A stretch of 64,000 nucleotides of DNA from Chloroflexia bacterium SDU3-3 (GTDB lineage Bacteria > Chloroflexota > Chloroflexia > Chloroflexales > Roseiflexaceae), in the NCBI GenBank assembly GCA_009268125.1, contig WBOU01000021.1:1-64000 (forward strand), written 5' to 3'. Every line of letters begins with the position of its first letter. The stretch's first letter is position 1. The notes under the pieces are model-generated. The model was not told the DNA's origin, did not search any database, and worked only from the letters and a program-made list of their open reading frames with translations. The translations under genes were made by a program, and so were the position numbers. This document shows, piece after piece, positions 25,874 through 34,325 of the stretch.

Positions 25874-26566
25874 CTACCCGATCAGGGCCAGCGCCTCCCC
25901 TAGCTCATAGTGGCTGCCAGTGATGATGGGCGTGTCCTTGAGGGTGTAGCGGCGGGCCTCGGTGGCGCGCAGATCCGTCACCAGCGCGCTGAAGCGCGGC
26001 AGATCCTCGGTCTCATAGGCCACCACGAACTCCTGGTCATCCAGGCCGGTGACGTAGAGCAGCACCTGCGGGATGTCGGCGTAGTCGTGCCCGATGCGGA
26101 TGTGCTCGTTCATCATGCCCTGGCGGGCCTCGCGGCTCATCAGGAACCACTCGGTGGTCTTGGCGAAGGGGTAGACCACCAGGTAGCTCTGGCGGGTGTC
26201 CACGTCGATGGCCTGCTCCTGGGTGGTGGGGCGCTTGGTGTAGGTGGATGGCCGGGTGAAGCCGAATAGGTTGTAGGTCAGCTCCATGTACTGGCCGATG
26301 CCGGTCTGCAGCAGGCGGGCGGTCATCTGCTGCATCTCCTTGGCATCGAAGCCCTTGCGCCACAGCAGCAGGTCGCAGATCGTCTTGAAGCCGATGGTGC
26401 TGTAGGCGTAGGTCTTCACGCCGCTGAACTCGGCCACCGCCTGCGCGAACGAGGCGCGGCCATCCTGGCGGGCGCTCAGCGGCAGCCTGCGCCAGGCCGG
26501 GTCGATCTTGAAGCCGCAGTAGGTGACGAAATATGGCTGCTTTGCGGGGGTCTCATCGCTAGACAT
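25874..26566 (-). CDS. hemQ: Coproheme decarboxylase (HemQ/ChdC, chlorite-dismutase family)
   Basis: Converts coproheme to heme b by two oxidative decarboxylations, the last step of the coproporphyrin route. The 230-residue protein has the dimeric alpha/beta-barrel family pattern. The catalytic Tyr-Lys pair is represented by YPFAK, as in Gram-positive HemQ, and the proximal His is likely the His of GMMNEHIRIG. The distal Arg that marks true chlorite dismutases is not evident, favouring HemQ. Placement between hemA and hemE supports this. Inference: the organism uses coproporphyrin rather than protoporphyrin as the iron acceptor. Confidence 0.9.
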   Translation of the reverse strand: MSSDETPAKQPYFVTYCGFKIDPAWRRLPLSARQDGRASFAQAVAEFSGVKTYAYSTIGFKTICDLLLWRKGFDAKEMQQMTARLLQTGIGQYMELTYNLFGFTRPSTYTKRPTTQEQAIDVDTRQSYLVVYPFAKTTEWFLMSREARQGMMNEHIRIGHDYADIPQVLLYVTGLDDQEFVVAYETEDLPRFSALVTDLRATEARRYTLKDTPIITGSHYELGEALALIG

Positions 26567-26598
26567 GATACTCTCCTCTTCATTCTCAGACAGGGCAG

Positions 26599-27825
26599 CT
26601 AGAGCTGAAACAGGCGCTGCACCGCGTGGGCCAGCTCGTCGGCCTCGCTCGGGTTTTTGAGCGAGGTGATGGGCGAGTGCAGCAACTTATTGACAATGGC
26701 GGCGCTCAGGGCGCTGATCGCGGCCTGCTCGCTGGGGCCGAGGTTGGGCAGCCGGGCGAGCGTGCGCTCCAGCTCGGCGGCGCGGATGGCCTCGGCGCGC
26801 TCGCGAAGGGCGCGGATGGTGGGCACGATGCGCTGGGTGGCCCACCAGTCCATAAACTTGGCGACCTCGCCGCGCACCACATCCTCGGCGGCGCTCACCT
26901 CGGCGGCGCGGGCCTCGCGGTTGGATGCGCAGATCGCCTGCATGTGGTCGACATCGAACAGGGTGACGTTCTCCAGCGCGATGGCGGCGGGGTCGATATC
27001 GCGCGGCACCGCCAGATCGAGCAGCACCTGGGGGCTGTGGGCGGCGGCCTCGGCCACCTGCGCGGCGGTTAGCACCACGTCGGGGGCGGATGTGCAGCAG
27101 ATCGCCACATCGTGGGCGGCCAGCAGCTGCGGCAGGGCCGCGTAGGGCGCGGACTGCACCCCGTAGCGCTGGGCCAGGGCCTCGGCGCGCGCGGCGGTGC
27201 GATTGGCCACCGTCACATGGGCGATGCCGTGCAGGTGCTTGATCGCCAGCTCGGCCATGCGGCCAGCGCCCACCACCAGCACACGCCGCCCCGCCAGCGT
27301 CCCAAAGCGCTGGCGGGCCAGATCCACCGCCACCGAGACCACCGAGAGGTTCAGGCGGGCGATGCCGGTGTTGGTGCGCACCAGCTTGCCCGCAGTCAGG
27401 GCGTTGTCGATCATGCGGCGCAGGTGCGCCCCCAGCGCACCCGCATCCGATGCGGCCTGCACCGCGCTGCGGATCTGGCTGGTGATCTGCTCCTCACCCA
27501 GCACCATGGAGTCTAGCCCGGCGGCCAAGCGGAACACATGCTGCACTGCCGCCTCGCCCACCAGCGTGGTGGTGTGCGGCAGCACCGTGGCGCGGTCGAC
27601 GTGGTGCCAGTCGGCCAGGAAGTGCGCCAGGGCCTGCGGGTCGGCGTCATCCTCCATCGTGGCGTAGATCTCGACGCGGTTGCAGGTGGAGAGCACGCAG
27701 GCCTCGATGGCCTGCTCGCGCAGCGCCTGGAGGGCGGCGGGCAGATCGGCGTCGGCGAAGGCGAGCTGTTCGCGCAGCGCGACCGGCGTGGTGCGCTGGT
27801 GGATACCGGTAATTACAAGTTGCAC
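26599..27825 (-). CDS. hemA: Glutamyl-tRNA reductase
   Basis: Reduces glutamyl-tRNA to glutamate-1-semialdehyde with NADPH, the committed and usually regulated step of tetrapyrrole synthesis. 408 residues. The nucleophilic Cys lies in VLSTCNRVEIYA, followed by GLDSMVLGEEQI, an NADPH-binding domain (RVLVVGAGRMAELAIKHL) and a C-terminal helical dimerisation domain. No heme-binding CP-type degradation tag was noticed at the N-terminus. Gene order is regulator, hemA, hemQ. Confidence 0.97.
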   Translation of the reverse strand: MQLVITGIHQRTTPVALREQLAFADADLPAALQALREQAIEACVLSTCNRVEIYATMEDDADPQALAHFLADWHHVDRATVLPHTTTLVGEAAVQHVFRLAAGLDSMVLGEEQITSQIRSAVQAASDAGALGAHLRRMIDNALTAGKLVRTNTGIARLNLSVVSVAVDLARQRFGTLAGRRVLVVGAGRMAELAIKHLHGIAHVTVANRTAARAEALAQRYGVQSAPYAALPQLLAAHDVAICCTSAPDVVLTAAQVAEAAAHSPQVLLDLAVPRDIDPAAIALENVTLFDVDHMQAICASNREARAAEVSAAEDVVRGEVAKFMDWWATQRIVPTIRALRERAEAIRAAELERTLARLPNLGPSEQAAISALSAAIVNKLLHSPITSLKNPSEADELAHAVQRLFQL

Positions 27826-27903
27826 AGAATCCTCGAAGTAAAGAGCCGCGCGGCAATGATGCGTGGCAGCGTTTTATCTCGCAGAATACAGGAGGGCTGC
27901 TGC

Positions 27904-28545
27904 CTAGCCGTGCGGCTGCTCGTAGCCCTCGATCACACCAAGCAGCACCGTATCCATAAAGCGATCGACGCGCACATGGAGCGCGGCGGCCTCTTCTGGC
28001 CCGAGCGGCTGCGACACGCCGATGATCGGCATGCCGATGCCCGCAAACGAAGTGCGAAAGAACAGGAAGGCCTCCACGGTCTCGTACAGGCTCACGCCGC
28101 TGGCGCGGGCCTCGGTGCCGTAGGCGATGCCCACCTCGCGGGCCTCGGCTAGGAAGCGCTCCTCATCGCCACGGCGGGCGGCGTACTGGGCCAGCAGGCC
28201 CAGCAGCCGCTGGCCCAGGCCGCGCATGCGCTCGGGGCCGCCGTGGCTGGCCATACGGGCGTGCCAATCCTGCTGGGCCAGGGCGCGCTCGTCCACACCC
28301 CAGGGCATGGCGGGCGCGGGGTCGGGCGGGGCCACGTTGGAAAGCACCTGCGGCGGCAGCGTGGCCAGGCGGGCAATGGCCTGGCCCGAGAAGCGGCGGT
28401 GGCCGCCCAGCGTGCGCTTGATCGGCACCAGGCCCTCGTCGCCCCAGCGGCGCAGGGTCGAGCTGGCCACGCCCAGGCGCTCGCTGGCCTCCTGCAGGGT
28501 CAGCCACTCATCGGCGGCAGATTCGTCGTGTGGGTCCATGGCCAT
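27904..28545 (-). CDS. MerR/excisionase-type HTH regulator with a helical sensor-like domain
   Basis: 213 residues; ATG at 28545 has GGAAG upstream. Residues about 12-65 form a helix-turn-helix of the excisionase/MerR type (LTLQEASERLGVASSTLRRWGDEGLVP, then GGHRRF). The rest is helical (LLGLLAQYAARRGDEE, VGIAYGTEARASGVSLYETVEAFLFFRTSF), resembling the RsbRD N-terminal domain that accompanies some bacterial regulators; this resemblance is from memory of the pattern. Lying between hemY and hemA in the heme run, it may sense heme, a porphyrin or oxygen and regulate the operon. No Cys-Pro heme motif is visible. Confidence 0.7.
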   Translation of the reverse strand: MAMDPHDESAADEWLTLQEASERLGVASSTLRRWGDEGLVPIKRTLGGHRRFSGQAIARLATLPPQVLSNVAPPDPAPAMPWGVDERALAQQDWHARMASHGGPERMRGLGQRLLGLLAQYAARRGDEERFLAEAREVGIAYGTEARASGVSLYETVEAFLFFRTSFAGIGMPIIGVSQPLGPEEAAALHVRVDRFMDTVLLGVIEGYEQPHG

Positions 28546-28632
28546 GCGTTCTTCCAAACCTACCAAAGCTCATCCGTCACAATCCAGTGTACCCGGATTT
28601 TTTGCAGCACATGCAGAACCTGAAGGCATCGG

Positions 28633-30072
28633 TCAGTTCGAGGCCACCAGCTGCGCGATCCGCCCCAGCGCGCGCTTGGCCGCATCCTGGCCCTGCTGCA
28701 CGCAGTCGGGGATGCCCACGCCACGGTAGGCGCACCCGGCCAGGTACAGGCCCTGCGGGCTGGCCTTCTCCATCTGAGCCACGCGGTCGAGATGGCCGAC
28801 ATCGTACTGGGGGTTGGCGCGGTGCCAGCGCACAATGTGGGTGTGCAGCGGCTCGGCGGTGATGCCCAGCAGCTCGCGCAGCTCGGCGCGCACCGTCTCC
28901 ATCAGCTGCGGGTCTTCGAGGGCAAAGGTGCCGGGGTTGTGCGAGCCGCCGAAGAACACGCGCAGCAGCGTGGTGTCGCCGCTGGCGCGGCCCTCCCACT
29001 TGATCGACGACATAGTGACGGCATTGATCTTGCGGCCCTCGATGCGGGGCAGCAGCACGCCCGCGCAGGGCTTCACGTGGGCCAGATCGCTGCTGCGGAA
29101 GGCCAGCGTGACCGTGCCGGTGGAGACGTAGCGGATCTGCTCAAGCTGCGCGGCGAGGTCGGGCGCGAAGCCGCGCACGATCTGGGCGGTGGCGTAGGCG
29201 GGGGTGGCCATGATCACAGCGTCGGCATCCAGCACCTCGCCGTTCTCCAGCAGCACGCGGTAGCCATTCTGCGCCTTCTGGATGCTGGCCACGCCCGTGT
29301 CGCGTAGCACGCTACCCTGGATGCTGGCGCTGAGCCTGTCGATCAGCTCCTGCAGGCCGTTGGGGAAGGAAGCGAAGGCGGGCACGGCGGGCGCGCCCGG
29401 CTTGCGCTTGGCGCGCATGGCCTTCTGCTCGGCGCGCAGGCCGCGGATCAGGCTGCCGTGGGTGCGCTCGGCCTGCTGGAAGCGCGGGAAGGTGGCCTGG
29501 ATGCTCTGGCGCTCGCACTCGGCGTTGTGGATGCCCGACATCAGCGGCTCGGCCATGCGCTCCAGCACCTCGCGGCCCATGCGGCGGCGGATGAAGTCGC
29601 CCAGCGACTCGTCGCCGGGGTCGCGGCGGCGCGGCAGGATGAAGTCGAGGCCGGCGCGCAGCCGCCCCGGCAGCGAGAGCAGGCCCGAGCGGATGAAGGG
29701 GCCGAGCTTGAGCGGGACCACCAGCATCAGTCCCTCGGGCATCTGCTCTAGCCGCCCGCGCGAGTAGATGTAGACGGTCTTCTGCTGCTGGTTGCTGCCG
29801 ATCAGGCGCTCGGCGAGGCCCAGATCGCGCACCAGGCCGAGCGCGGCGGGCTTCTGAGTCAAAAAGGAGTCGGGGCCAGCCTCGATCACATAGCGGCCCT
29901 GGCCCTCCACAATATCGGTGCGAACTTTCCCGCCCAGCCGCGCGTCGCGCTCGATCAGCGTGTAGCGCAGCCGGTCCGAGGATTTGTCGAGCGCGTGCGC
30001 CGCGCTCAGACCGGTGATTCCGCCCCCGACGATCACCACGTGGGGGAGTGACGCGTGCATTGTGGGTGTCAT
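28633..30072 (-). CDS. hemY: HemY-type protoporphyrinogen/coproporphyrinogen III oxidase
   Basis: FAD enzyme that removes six electrons from a porphyrinogen using O2; with HemQ downstream it should act on coproporphyrinogen III (name cgoX). The 479-residue protein starts with the dinucleotide motif VIVGGGITGLSAAHAL and has IERDARLGGKVRT, AGPDSFLTQKPAALGL, the region LPRRRDPGDESLGDFIRRR, and a C-terminal FAD block GLYLAGCAYRGVGIPDCV. First gene of the run, with a consensus promoter about 40 bases upstream. Dependence on oxygen implies heme is made this way under aerobic conditions. Confidence 0.94.
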   Translation of the reverse strand: MTPTMHASLPHVVIVGGGITGLSAAHALDKSSDRLRYTLIERDARLGGKVRTDIVEGQGRYVIEAGPDSFLTQKPAALGLVRDLGLAERLIGSNQQQKTVYIYSRGRLEQMPEGLMLVVPLKLGPFIRSGLLSLPGRLRAGLDFILPRRRDPGDESLGDFIRRRMGREVLERMAEPLMSGIHNAECERQSIQATFPRFQQAERTHGSLIRGLRAEQKAMRAKRKPGAPAVPAFASFPNGLQELIDRLSASIQGSVLRDTGVASIQKAQNGYRVLLENGEVLDADAVIMATPAYATAQIVRGFAPDLAAQLEQIRYVSTGTVTLAFRSSDLAHVKPCAGVLLPRIEGRKINAVTMSSIKWEGRASGDTTLLRVFFGGSHNPGTFALEDPQLMETVRAELRELLGITAEPLHTHIVRWHRANPQYDVGHLDRVAQMEKASPQGLYLAGCAYRGVGIPDCVQQGQDAAKRALGRIAQLVASN

Positions 30073-30110
30073 AAATCTATCAAATCTATCAAATCTCTTC
30101 TTTGCTGCAG

Positions 30111-30139
30111 AGTATACTCGCTTTTGAGTTATGTGTCAA
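30111..30139 (-). promoter_or_regulatory. Consensus housekeeping promoter of the heme operon
   Basis: On the minus strand TTGACA (30139-30134), a 17-base spacer and TATACT (30116-30111). Transcription should start near 30104, 30 bases before the hemY ATG. Just downstream, three near-identical TTTGATAGA words (30066-30091) lie in the leader. Confidence 0.8.
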
Positions 30140-30353
30140 TTTTCACAATTATTCGCTATTCTTTCTTGGTAAACTTGCCACAACGCATCATACGGCCTAT
30201 TTCATAACGACCAAAAGCCTAACGTCGACCGATAAGCGAGATATCAGGATGCAATCATCTTGCGGCCCACCGCACCAGCGCAAAAGCGATGTATACTGGC
30301 GCGAATCATGATCAAAAAAATGACAATCACCAATAGAGAAACACCCGCACACT

Positions 30354-31481
30354 ATGCTTGAATACTATGAACCTGCCACCAGCGAGCGCCGCGCCCAGGC
30401 CGAGGTCGACACCGCCGCCATCGAGTCCAACGCGCGCCTGATGCGGCGCGTGCTTGGCCCAGGCTGCCAGCTGATCGGCGTGGCCAAGGCCGACGCCTAC
30501 GGCCACGGCGCAGTGGGCGCGGTGCAGGCCATGCTGCGCGGGGGGGCCACCTGCGCCGCTGTGGCCACTGTGGGCGAGGGCAGGCGGCTGCGCGCCGCCG
30601 GGATCGACGCGCCCATCTTGGTGCTGGGGCCAGCCAGCAGGCGCGACCTGCACGAGGCGCTAGCCCTGGGCCTGCAGCTGATGGTGGGCGACGCCGCCAT
30701 GATCCAGGCAGTGGCCGCCGCCGCCGAGGCCACCGGCCACCAGGCCCGCGTGCATCTAAAGATCGACACCGGCATGCACCGGCTGGGCCTGCTGCCCCAC
30801 GAGGCGCTGCCGGTGCTGCGCGCCACCCCAGGCGCAGGCGTGCTGCGCTGGGAAGGTATCTTCACCCACTTCGCCTGCGCCGACGAGCCGACGCGGCCCG
30901 AGACTCACTTTCAGATCGCCGCGTTCGAAGAGGTGGTGGGCGCGCTAGCTGCGGCGGGCTACCGCTTCCCGCTGGTGCACGCCGCCAGCAGCGCCGGTGC
31001 GCTAGCCTTCCCCGAGGCGCGCTACAGCGCGGCCCGCGTGGGCATCGCGCTCTACGGCGTCGCGCCCAGCGACGAGGTGGGGCTGCCCGCAGGCTTCCAG
31101 CCAGCGCTCACCTTCCGCACCAGCATCACCCGCGTGGCCGAGCTTCCGGCGGGCAGCCAGGTGTCGTACGGCGGGGTCTACCGCACGCCAGGCCCGCAGC
31201 GCATCGCCACCATCGGCGCGGGCTACGCCGACGGCCTGCGCCGCTCGCCGCCGTGGCAGCAGGCGCTGGTGGGCGGCGTGCGTGTGCCGATCGTTGGGCG
31301 GATCTGTATGGACTACGCGATGGTGGATGTGACCGATCTGGATGCCCAGGTGGAGGACGAGGTGGTGCTGATGGGACGCCAGGGCGAGGCCAGCATCAGC
31401 GCCGCAGAGGTGGGCCAGTGGCTCGGCACCAGCGCCTACGAGGTGCTCACCACCATCCTGCCGGGCGAGCCGAGAAGCTAA
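30354..31481 (+). CDS. alr: Alanine racemase
   Basis: PLP enzyme making D-alanine for peptidoglycan. 375 residues. The PLP-binding Lys lies in VAKADAYGHG, and HLKIDTGMHRLGL, RVGIALYG, the substrate Tyr region VSYGGVYRTPGPQRIATIGAGYADGL, and GRICMDYAMVD are all present. A TATACT box lies at 30292-30297 without a clear -35; the 280-base gap from the hemY promoter is AT-rich with no gene. folC follows after 23 bases, so the two are probably co-transcribed. Confidence 0.96.
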   Translation: MLEYYEPATSERRAQAEVDTAAIESNARLMRRVLGPGCQLIGVAKADAYGHGAVGAVQAMLRGGATCAAVATVGEGRRLRAAGIDAPILVLGPASRRDLHEALALGLQLMVGDAAMIQAVAAAAEATGHQARVHLKIDTGMHRLGLLPHEALPVLRATPGAGVLRWEGIFTHFACADEPTRPETHFQIAAFEEVVGALAAAGYRFPLVHAASSAGALAFPEARYSAARVGIALYGVAPSDEVGLPAGFQPALTFRTSITRVAELPAGSQVSYGGVYRTPGPQRIATIGAGYADGLRRSPPWQQALVGGVRVPIVGRICMDYAMVDVTDLDAQVEDEVVLMGRQGEASISAAEVGQWLGTSAYEVLTTILPGEPRS

Positions 31482-31504
31482 CATTTGATGCTACAATAGC
31501 CGCC

Positions 31505-32827
31505 ATGAACTACCAAGACGCGCTCAACTACATCTACTCGTTCTTGGACAGCGAGGCCAAGCTGCCGCGCCTGCCCGCCGAGTTTAATCTGCCGCGCACC
31601 GTGGCCCTGCTGCGGGCCTGCGGCGACCCGCAGCGGGAGTTCCGCAGCGTGGTGGTGGCGGGCACCAAGGGCAAAGGCTCGACCTCGGTGATGCTCGAAT
31701 CCATCCTGCGCCACGCCGGGCTGCGCACAGGGCTGTGGACATCGCCGCACCTGCACTCGTACCGCGAGCGCATCCAGCTGGGCCGCGAGCCGATCGGCCA
31801 GGAGCTGCTGGTGGCCCAGGTCGAGCGCCTGCGCCCGATCTTCGACCGCTTCGACATCGAGCAGTTTGGCACGCCCAGCGTCTTCGACATCGGCTTTGTG
31901 ATCGCGCTCGACCTGTTCGCGCGCAGCCAGGTGGAGGTAGCCGTGCTAGAGGTGGGGCTGGGCGGGCGCTACGACTGCGCCAACGCCGTGCCCGCCGTGC
32001 TATCGGTCATCACGTCGATCAGCTACGACCACATGCACGTGCTGGGCCATACCCTGGCCGAGATCGCCTATCAGAAGGCTGGGATCGCCAAGTCCGGCGT
32101 GCCGCTGCTGGCCCTAGAGCAGGCCCCCGAGGCCATGCAGGCCATCGCCAAGGCCGCAGGCGAGGCCCAGGCCCCGCTCTACACCCTGCCGCGCGCCGGC
32201 GACAGCGCCACGCCGCAGGGGCCCCGCCCGCTGAGCCAGCCCTACGCTGGCCCCATCCGCCCGGCGCTCCAGGGCAGCTTCCAGCGCGAAAATGCCCGCC
32301 TAGCGGTGGCCGCAGCGGCCCTGCTGCGCGAGCAGTGCTACGAGATCGCCGACGAGGCGATCGACGCCGGGCTGGCCAGCGCGTGGTGGCCCGCCCGCTT
32401 CGAGGTGGTGGCGGGCGATCCGACCTATGTGATCGACGGCGCGCACAACGGCGACTCCGCTGCGCGGCTGCTGGAGGCGCTGCGCGCGCAGTTCGGCGGC
32501 AGTCAGCTAGTGCTGGTGTTCGGCACCACCCAGGACAAAGACGTGGCCCGCATGTTCGACACGCTCATCCCCGCCGCCGACGCGCTGGTGCTGACCCACT
32601 CGCGCCACCCCCGCGCCGACACCCACATGGCCACCCTGGCCGAGGCCGCCCGCCAGCGCCGCGCCGCCGACGCGCCGCTGGAGACCCGCCTGACCGACGA
32701 CATCCCCAAGGCGCTGGCAGAGGCGCGGACCCTGGCCCGCCCTGGCGCGGTGATCTGCATCACCGGCTCGCTGTTTGTAGCTGCCGCCGCCCGCGAGGCG
32801 CTGGGCCTGCCCCACCAGCGCGACTAG
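31505..32827 (+). CDS. folC: Dihydrofolate synthase / folylpolyglutamate synthase
   Basis: Mur-ligase-family enzyme that adds glutamate to dihydropteroate and folates. 440 residues from the ATG at 31505. The P-loop is GTKGKGSTS, preceded by VVVAG, and followed by the family blocks LWTSPHLHSYRERIQ, EVGLGGRYDCANAV, SISYDHMHVLGHTLAEIAYQKAGI and YVIDGAHNGDSAARLLEAL. Its stop codon overlaps that of a convergent small gene by sharing CTAG. Confidence 0.95.
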   Translation: MNYQDALNYIYSFLDSEAKLPRLPAEFNLPRTVALLRACGDPQREFRSVVVAGTKGKGSTSVMLESILRHAGLRTGLWTSPHLHSYRERIQLGREPIGQELLVAQVERLRPIFDRFDIEQFGTPSVFDIGFVIALDLFARSQVEVAVLEVGLGGRYDCANAVPAVLSVITSISYDHMHVLGHTLAEIAYQKAGIAKSGVPLLALEQAPEAMQAIAKAAGEAQAPLYTLPRAGDSATPQGPRPLSQPYAGPIRPALQGSFQRENARLAVAAAALLREQCYEIADEAIDAGLASAWWPARFEVVAGDPTYVIDGAHNGDSAARLLEALRAQFGGSQLVLVFGTTQDKDVARMFDTLIPAADALVLTHSRHPRADTHMATLAEAARQRRAADAPLETRLTDDIPKALAEARTLARPGAVICITGSLFVAAAAREALGLPHQRD

Positions 32828-33030
32828 GCGTGGCGGCTGAGCCAGAAGGTGTTCGGCTGGACCGTGGCGGACACCTGGACAACCACATCGGTGCGGACGA
32901 GGGTGTCCGCGCTGTTCACCAGCACGTGGCTGGGGCGCTCCGAAAAGCGCAGCTCGTAGCCGCGGATGGCCTCATCAAGCTTGTCGCTGGCCTCTTTGCG
33001 AGGCGTATCATCGAACCACACATAGTACAT
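32824..33030 (-). CDS. Small conserved-looking protein of unknown function (68 aa)
   Basis: MYYVWFDDTPRKEASDKLDEA begins the protein; the ATG has AGGAGG four bases upstream, strong evidence for translation. No membrane segment or known motif. The sequence RPSHVLVNSADTL suggests a compact alpha/beta fold. A terminator from the upstream small gene separates them, so it may have its own promoter. Two more unknown small genes lie just upstream on the same strand. Confidence 0.65.
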   Translation of the reverse strand: MYYVWFDDTPRKEASDKLDEAIRGYELRFSERPSHVLVNSADTLVRTDVVVQVSATVQPNTFWLSRHA

Positions 33031-33045
33031 AGGCCCTCCTTTAAT

Positions 33046-33092
33046 AAAAAACACCTGGCGAGCCTTCAGCTTTTGTCCGCTGAAGGCTCGCC
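33046..33092 (-). terminator. Intrinsic terminator of the small-gene pair
   Basis: Perfect 14-bp stem (GGCGAGCCTTCAGC with 33079-33092), 8-base loop; on the minus strand it is followed by AGGTGTTTTTTATT. The hairpin overlaps the last codons of the 88-residue gene. Confidence 0.88.
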
Positions 33093-33332
33093 TCGCTCAT
33101 TCAGCACCATCTGCACCCGATGCGCGTAGGGGCAGCGGAAAAGCGCGTAGAAAACCTTTTTGCGCACCGTGTGGGTAGAGACCATACCGCGAAAGAAGGG
33201 ATCTGGCTCCGACACCACCACATTCATCCACTGCTGCTCGCGCAGCACCATGGTCATCAGCACGCCCTGCTGGCCAGCCTGCGCGCACTGCTGGCAGGGG
33301 ATTGGCTCAAGAACCTTCGACGACTCGCCCAT
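33066..33332 (-). CDS. Small protein with a CxxC motif, unknown function (88 aa)
   Basis: The ATG at 33332 has AGGGAG five bases upstream. Near the N-terminus EPIPCQQCAQAGQQG holds a CxxC pair that could bind zinc or act in redox chemistry; a later Cys is in FRCPYAH. No membrane segment. The C-terminal codons form part of the terminator stem. It follows the 100-residue gene by 32 bases. Confidence 0.6.
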   Translation of the reverse strand: MGESSKVLEPIPCQQCAQAGQQGVLMTMVLREQQWMNVVVSEPDPFFRGMVSTHTVRKKVFYALFRCPYAHRVQMVLNERGEPSADKS

Positions 33333-33364
33333 GCGCTCTCCCTTGGCCATTGCAACACCCCCGG

Positions 33365-33667
33365 CTACCGATACCAGCGCTTGCGCCCGCGCGCGGGTGG
33401 CTCCGGCAGTGCCAGATCGACGCTGCCGCCAGCGTCGGGAAAGATCAGGTTGAAGCTGCGGCGCAAAATCTCGCGCACCACCGCCTCAAAGGCAACATCG
33501 GTGACCAGCGTGACCGAGAGGCAGCGGCGGCTATCTTCTGGATCGCGCTCCACCACTACACGTTGCCAGTGGGGCCAGCGCCGCACCGTGGTGAGGATGC
33601 GATCCTCATTTTCCCCACGAAGGGTCAAAAGTAGCTCGCCAGCAGTGTTCATAGAAAGCGTGCTCAT
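33365..33667 (-). CDS. Small protein of unknown function (100 aa)
   Basis: First of three small minus-strand genes. The ATG has GGGGGAG just upstream. The protein is rich in Arg and hydrophobic beta-type segments (GELLLTLRG, RVVVERDPED, CLSVTLVTD) with no membrane helix or recognised motif; the C-terminus is basic (RGRKRWYR). Upstream to 34067 is AT-rich sequence without a convincing gene. Confidence 0.55.
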   Translation of the reverse strand: MSTLSMNTAGELLLTLRGENEDRILTTVRRWPHWQRVVVERDPEDSRRCLSVTLVTDVAFEAVVREILRRSFNLIFPDAGGSVDLALPEPPARGRKRWYR

Positions 33668-34067
33668 ACTCCCCCGCTCCTCTCAGAATATCCCTTATAA
33701 TGCGTATTTTGCATTTTCTGATAGCGTTTTAAAAAATAATACAGTAATGGCGGCACAGCTGTTTTTTCAACATACAATACACAATCAGCGATACAAACGC
33801 TGCAAGCAAAAGATCGCCAATAATGGCAGCCTACACATACCAACATGAGTAGAAAAGAGAGAAACAACCAGAAGGCGCAAGAAATCTCTTATATTGCCGA
33901 GCAGAGGAGGGTGAGGAGTCATCAAGTGGTCCTTTCTATCACGGACCGCTTGATCGAAACCAGGCGCTAGGTGATATTCTTTTCCCAACAATATACGTGC
34001 CCTGAGTATACCACACCACGCAGCGCAGCGCGATCTTCAGGCGGGGCCTATGCATTCCCTTTCGGCA

Positions 34068-34160
34068 GAACGTTTTTACCACCAAGACTCCAAGGCACGA
34101 AGGAAACAGATACCAGCAGGGCACGAAGAAAAAACGATTCGCCGCCAAGGCGCAAAAGGG
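34068..34160. repeat. CCAAGG-type intergenic repeat, copy 2
   Basis: Begins ACGTTTTTACCACCAAGACT and continues with repeated CCAAGG, GCACGAAGA and CCGCCAAGGCGCAAAAG words, like copies at 7850-7930 and 52324-52418. It lies in the 658-base gap 33668-34325 that otherwise holds only AT-rich sequence and two long palindromes. Confidence 0.7.
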
Positions 34161-34165
34161 CATCA

Positions 34166-34290
34166 GACAGAACGCATAGACCCTGGCGGCCTATGCGTTC
34201 TGTCCAAAAAACAGCGTACCGTCACATGAGCGTGCTGGGATGTGCGCGGGCCGACCGTCGGCAATGCTTGCGGCGCCGGTCGGCCCGCGC
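34166..34290. repeat. Two adjacent perfect palindromic hairpins
   Basis: First hairpin: GACAGAACGCATAG (34166-34179) with its exact complement at 34191-34204. Second: GCGCGGGCCGACCG (34244-34257) with its exact complement at 34277-34290. Both stems are 14 bp. Neither is followed by a T-run in the reading direction of the upstream gene, though the minus-strand radical SAM gene ends 35 bases away and could use the second as a terminator. Confidence 0.8.
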
Positions 34291-34325
34291 GCTGGTGAGG
34301 GGTAATTGTGGGGCAAAGGCCGCAG

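Noticed and set aside
25874-26566. True chlorite dismutase
   Set aside because: Position inside the heme operon and the YPFAK Tyr/Lys motif fit coproheme decarboxylase.
31735-33129. 464-codon plus-strand frame overlapping folC
   Set aside because: Out-of-frame shadow of folC with Arg/Ala/Gly-rich sequence and no conserved block.
33668-34067. Small open frames in the AT-rich gap
   Set aside because: No ribosome site, motif or length support; treated as non-coding.
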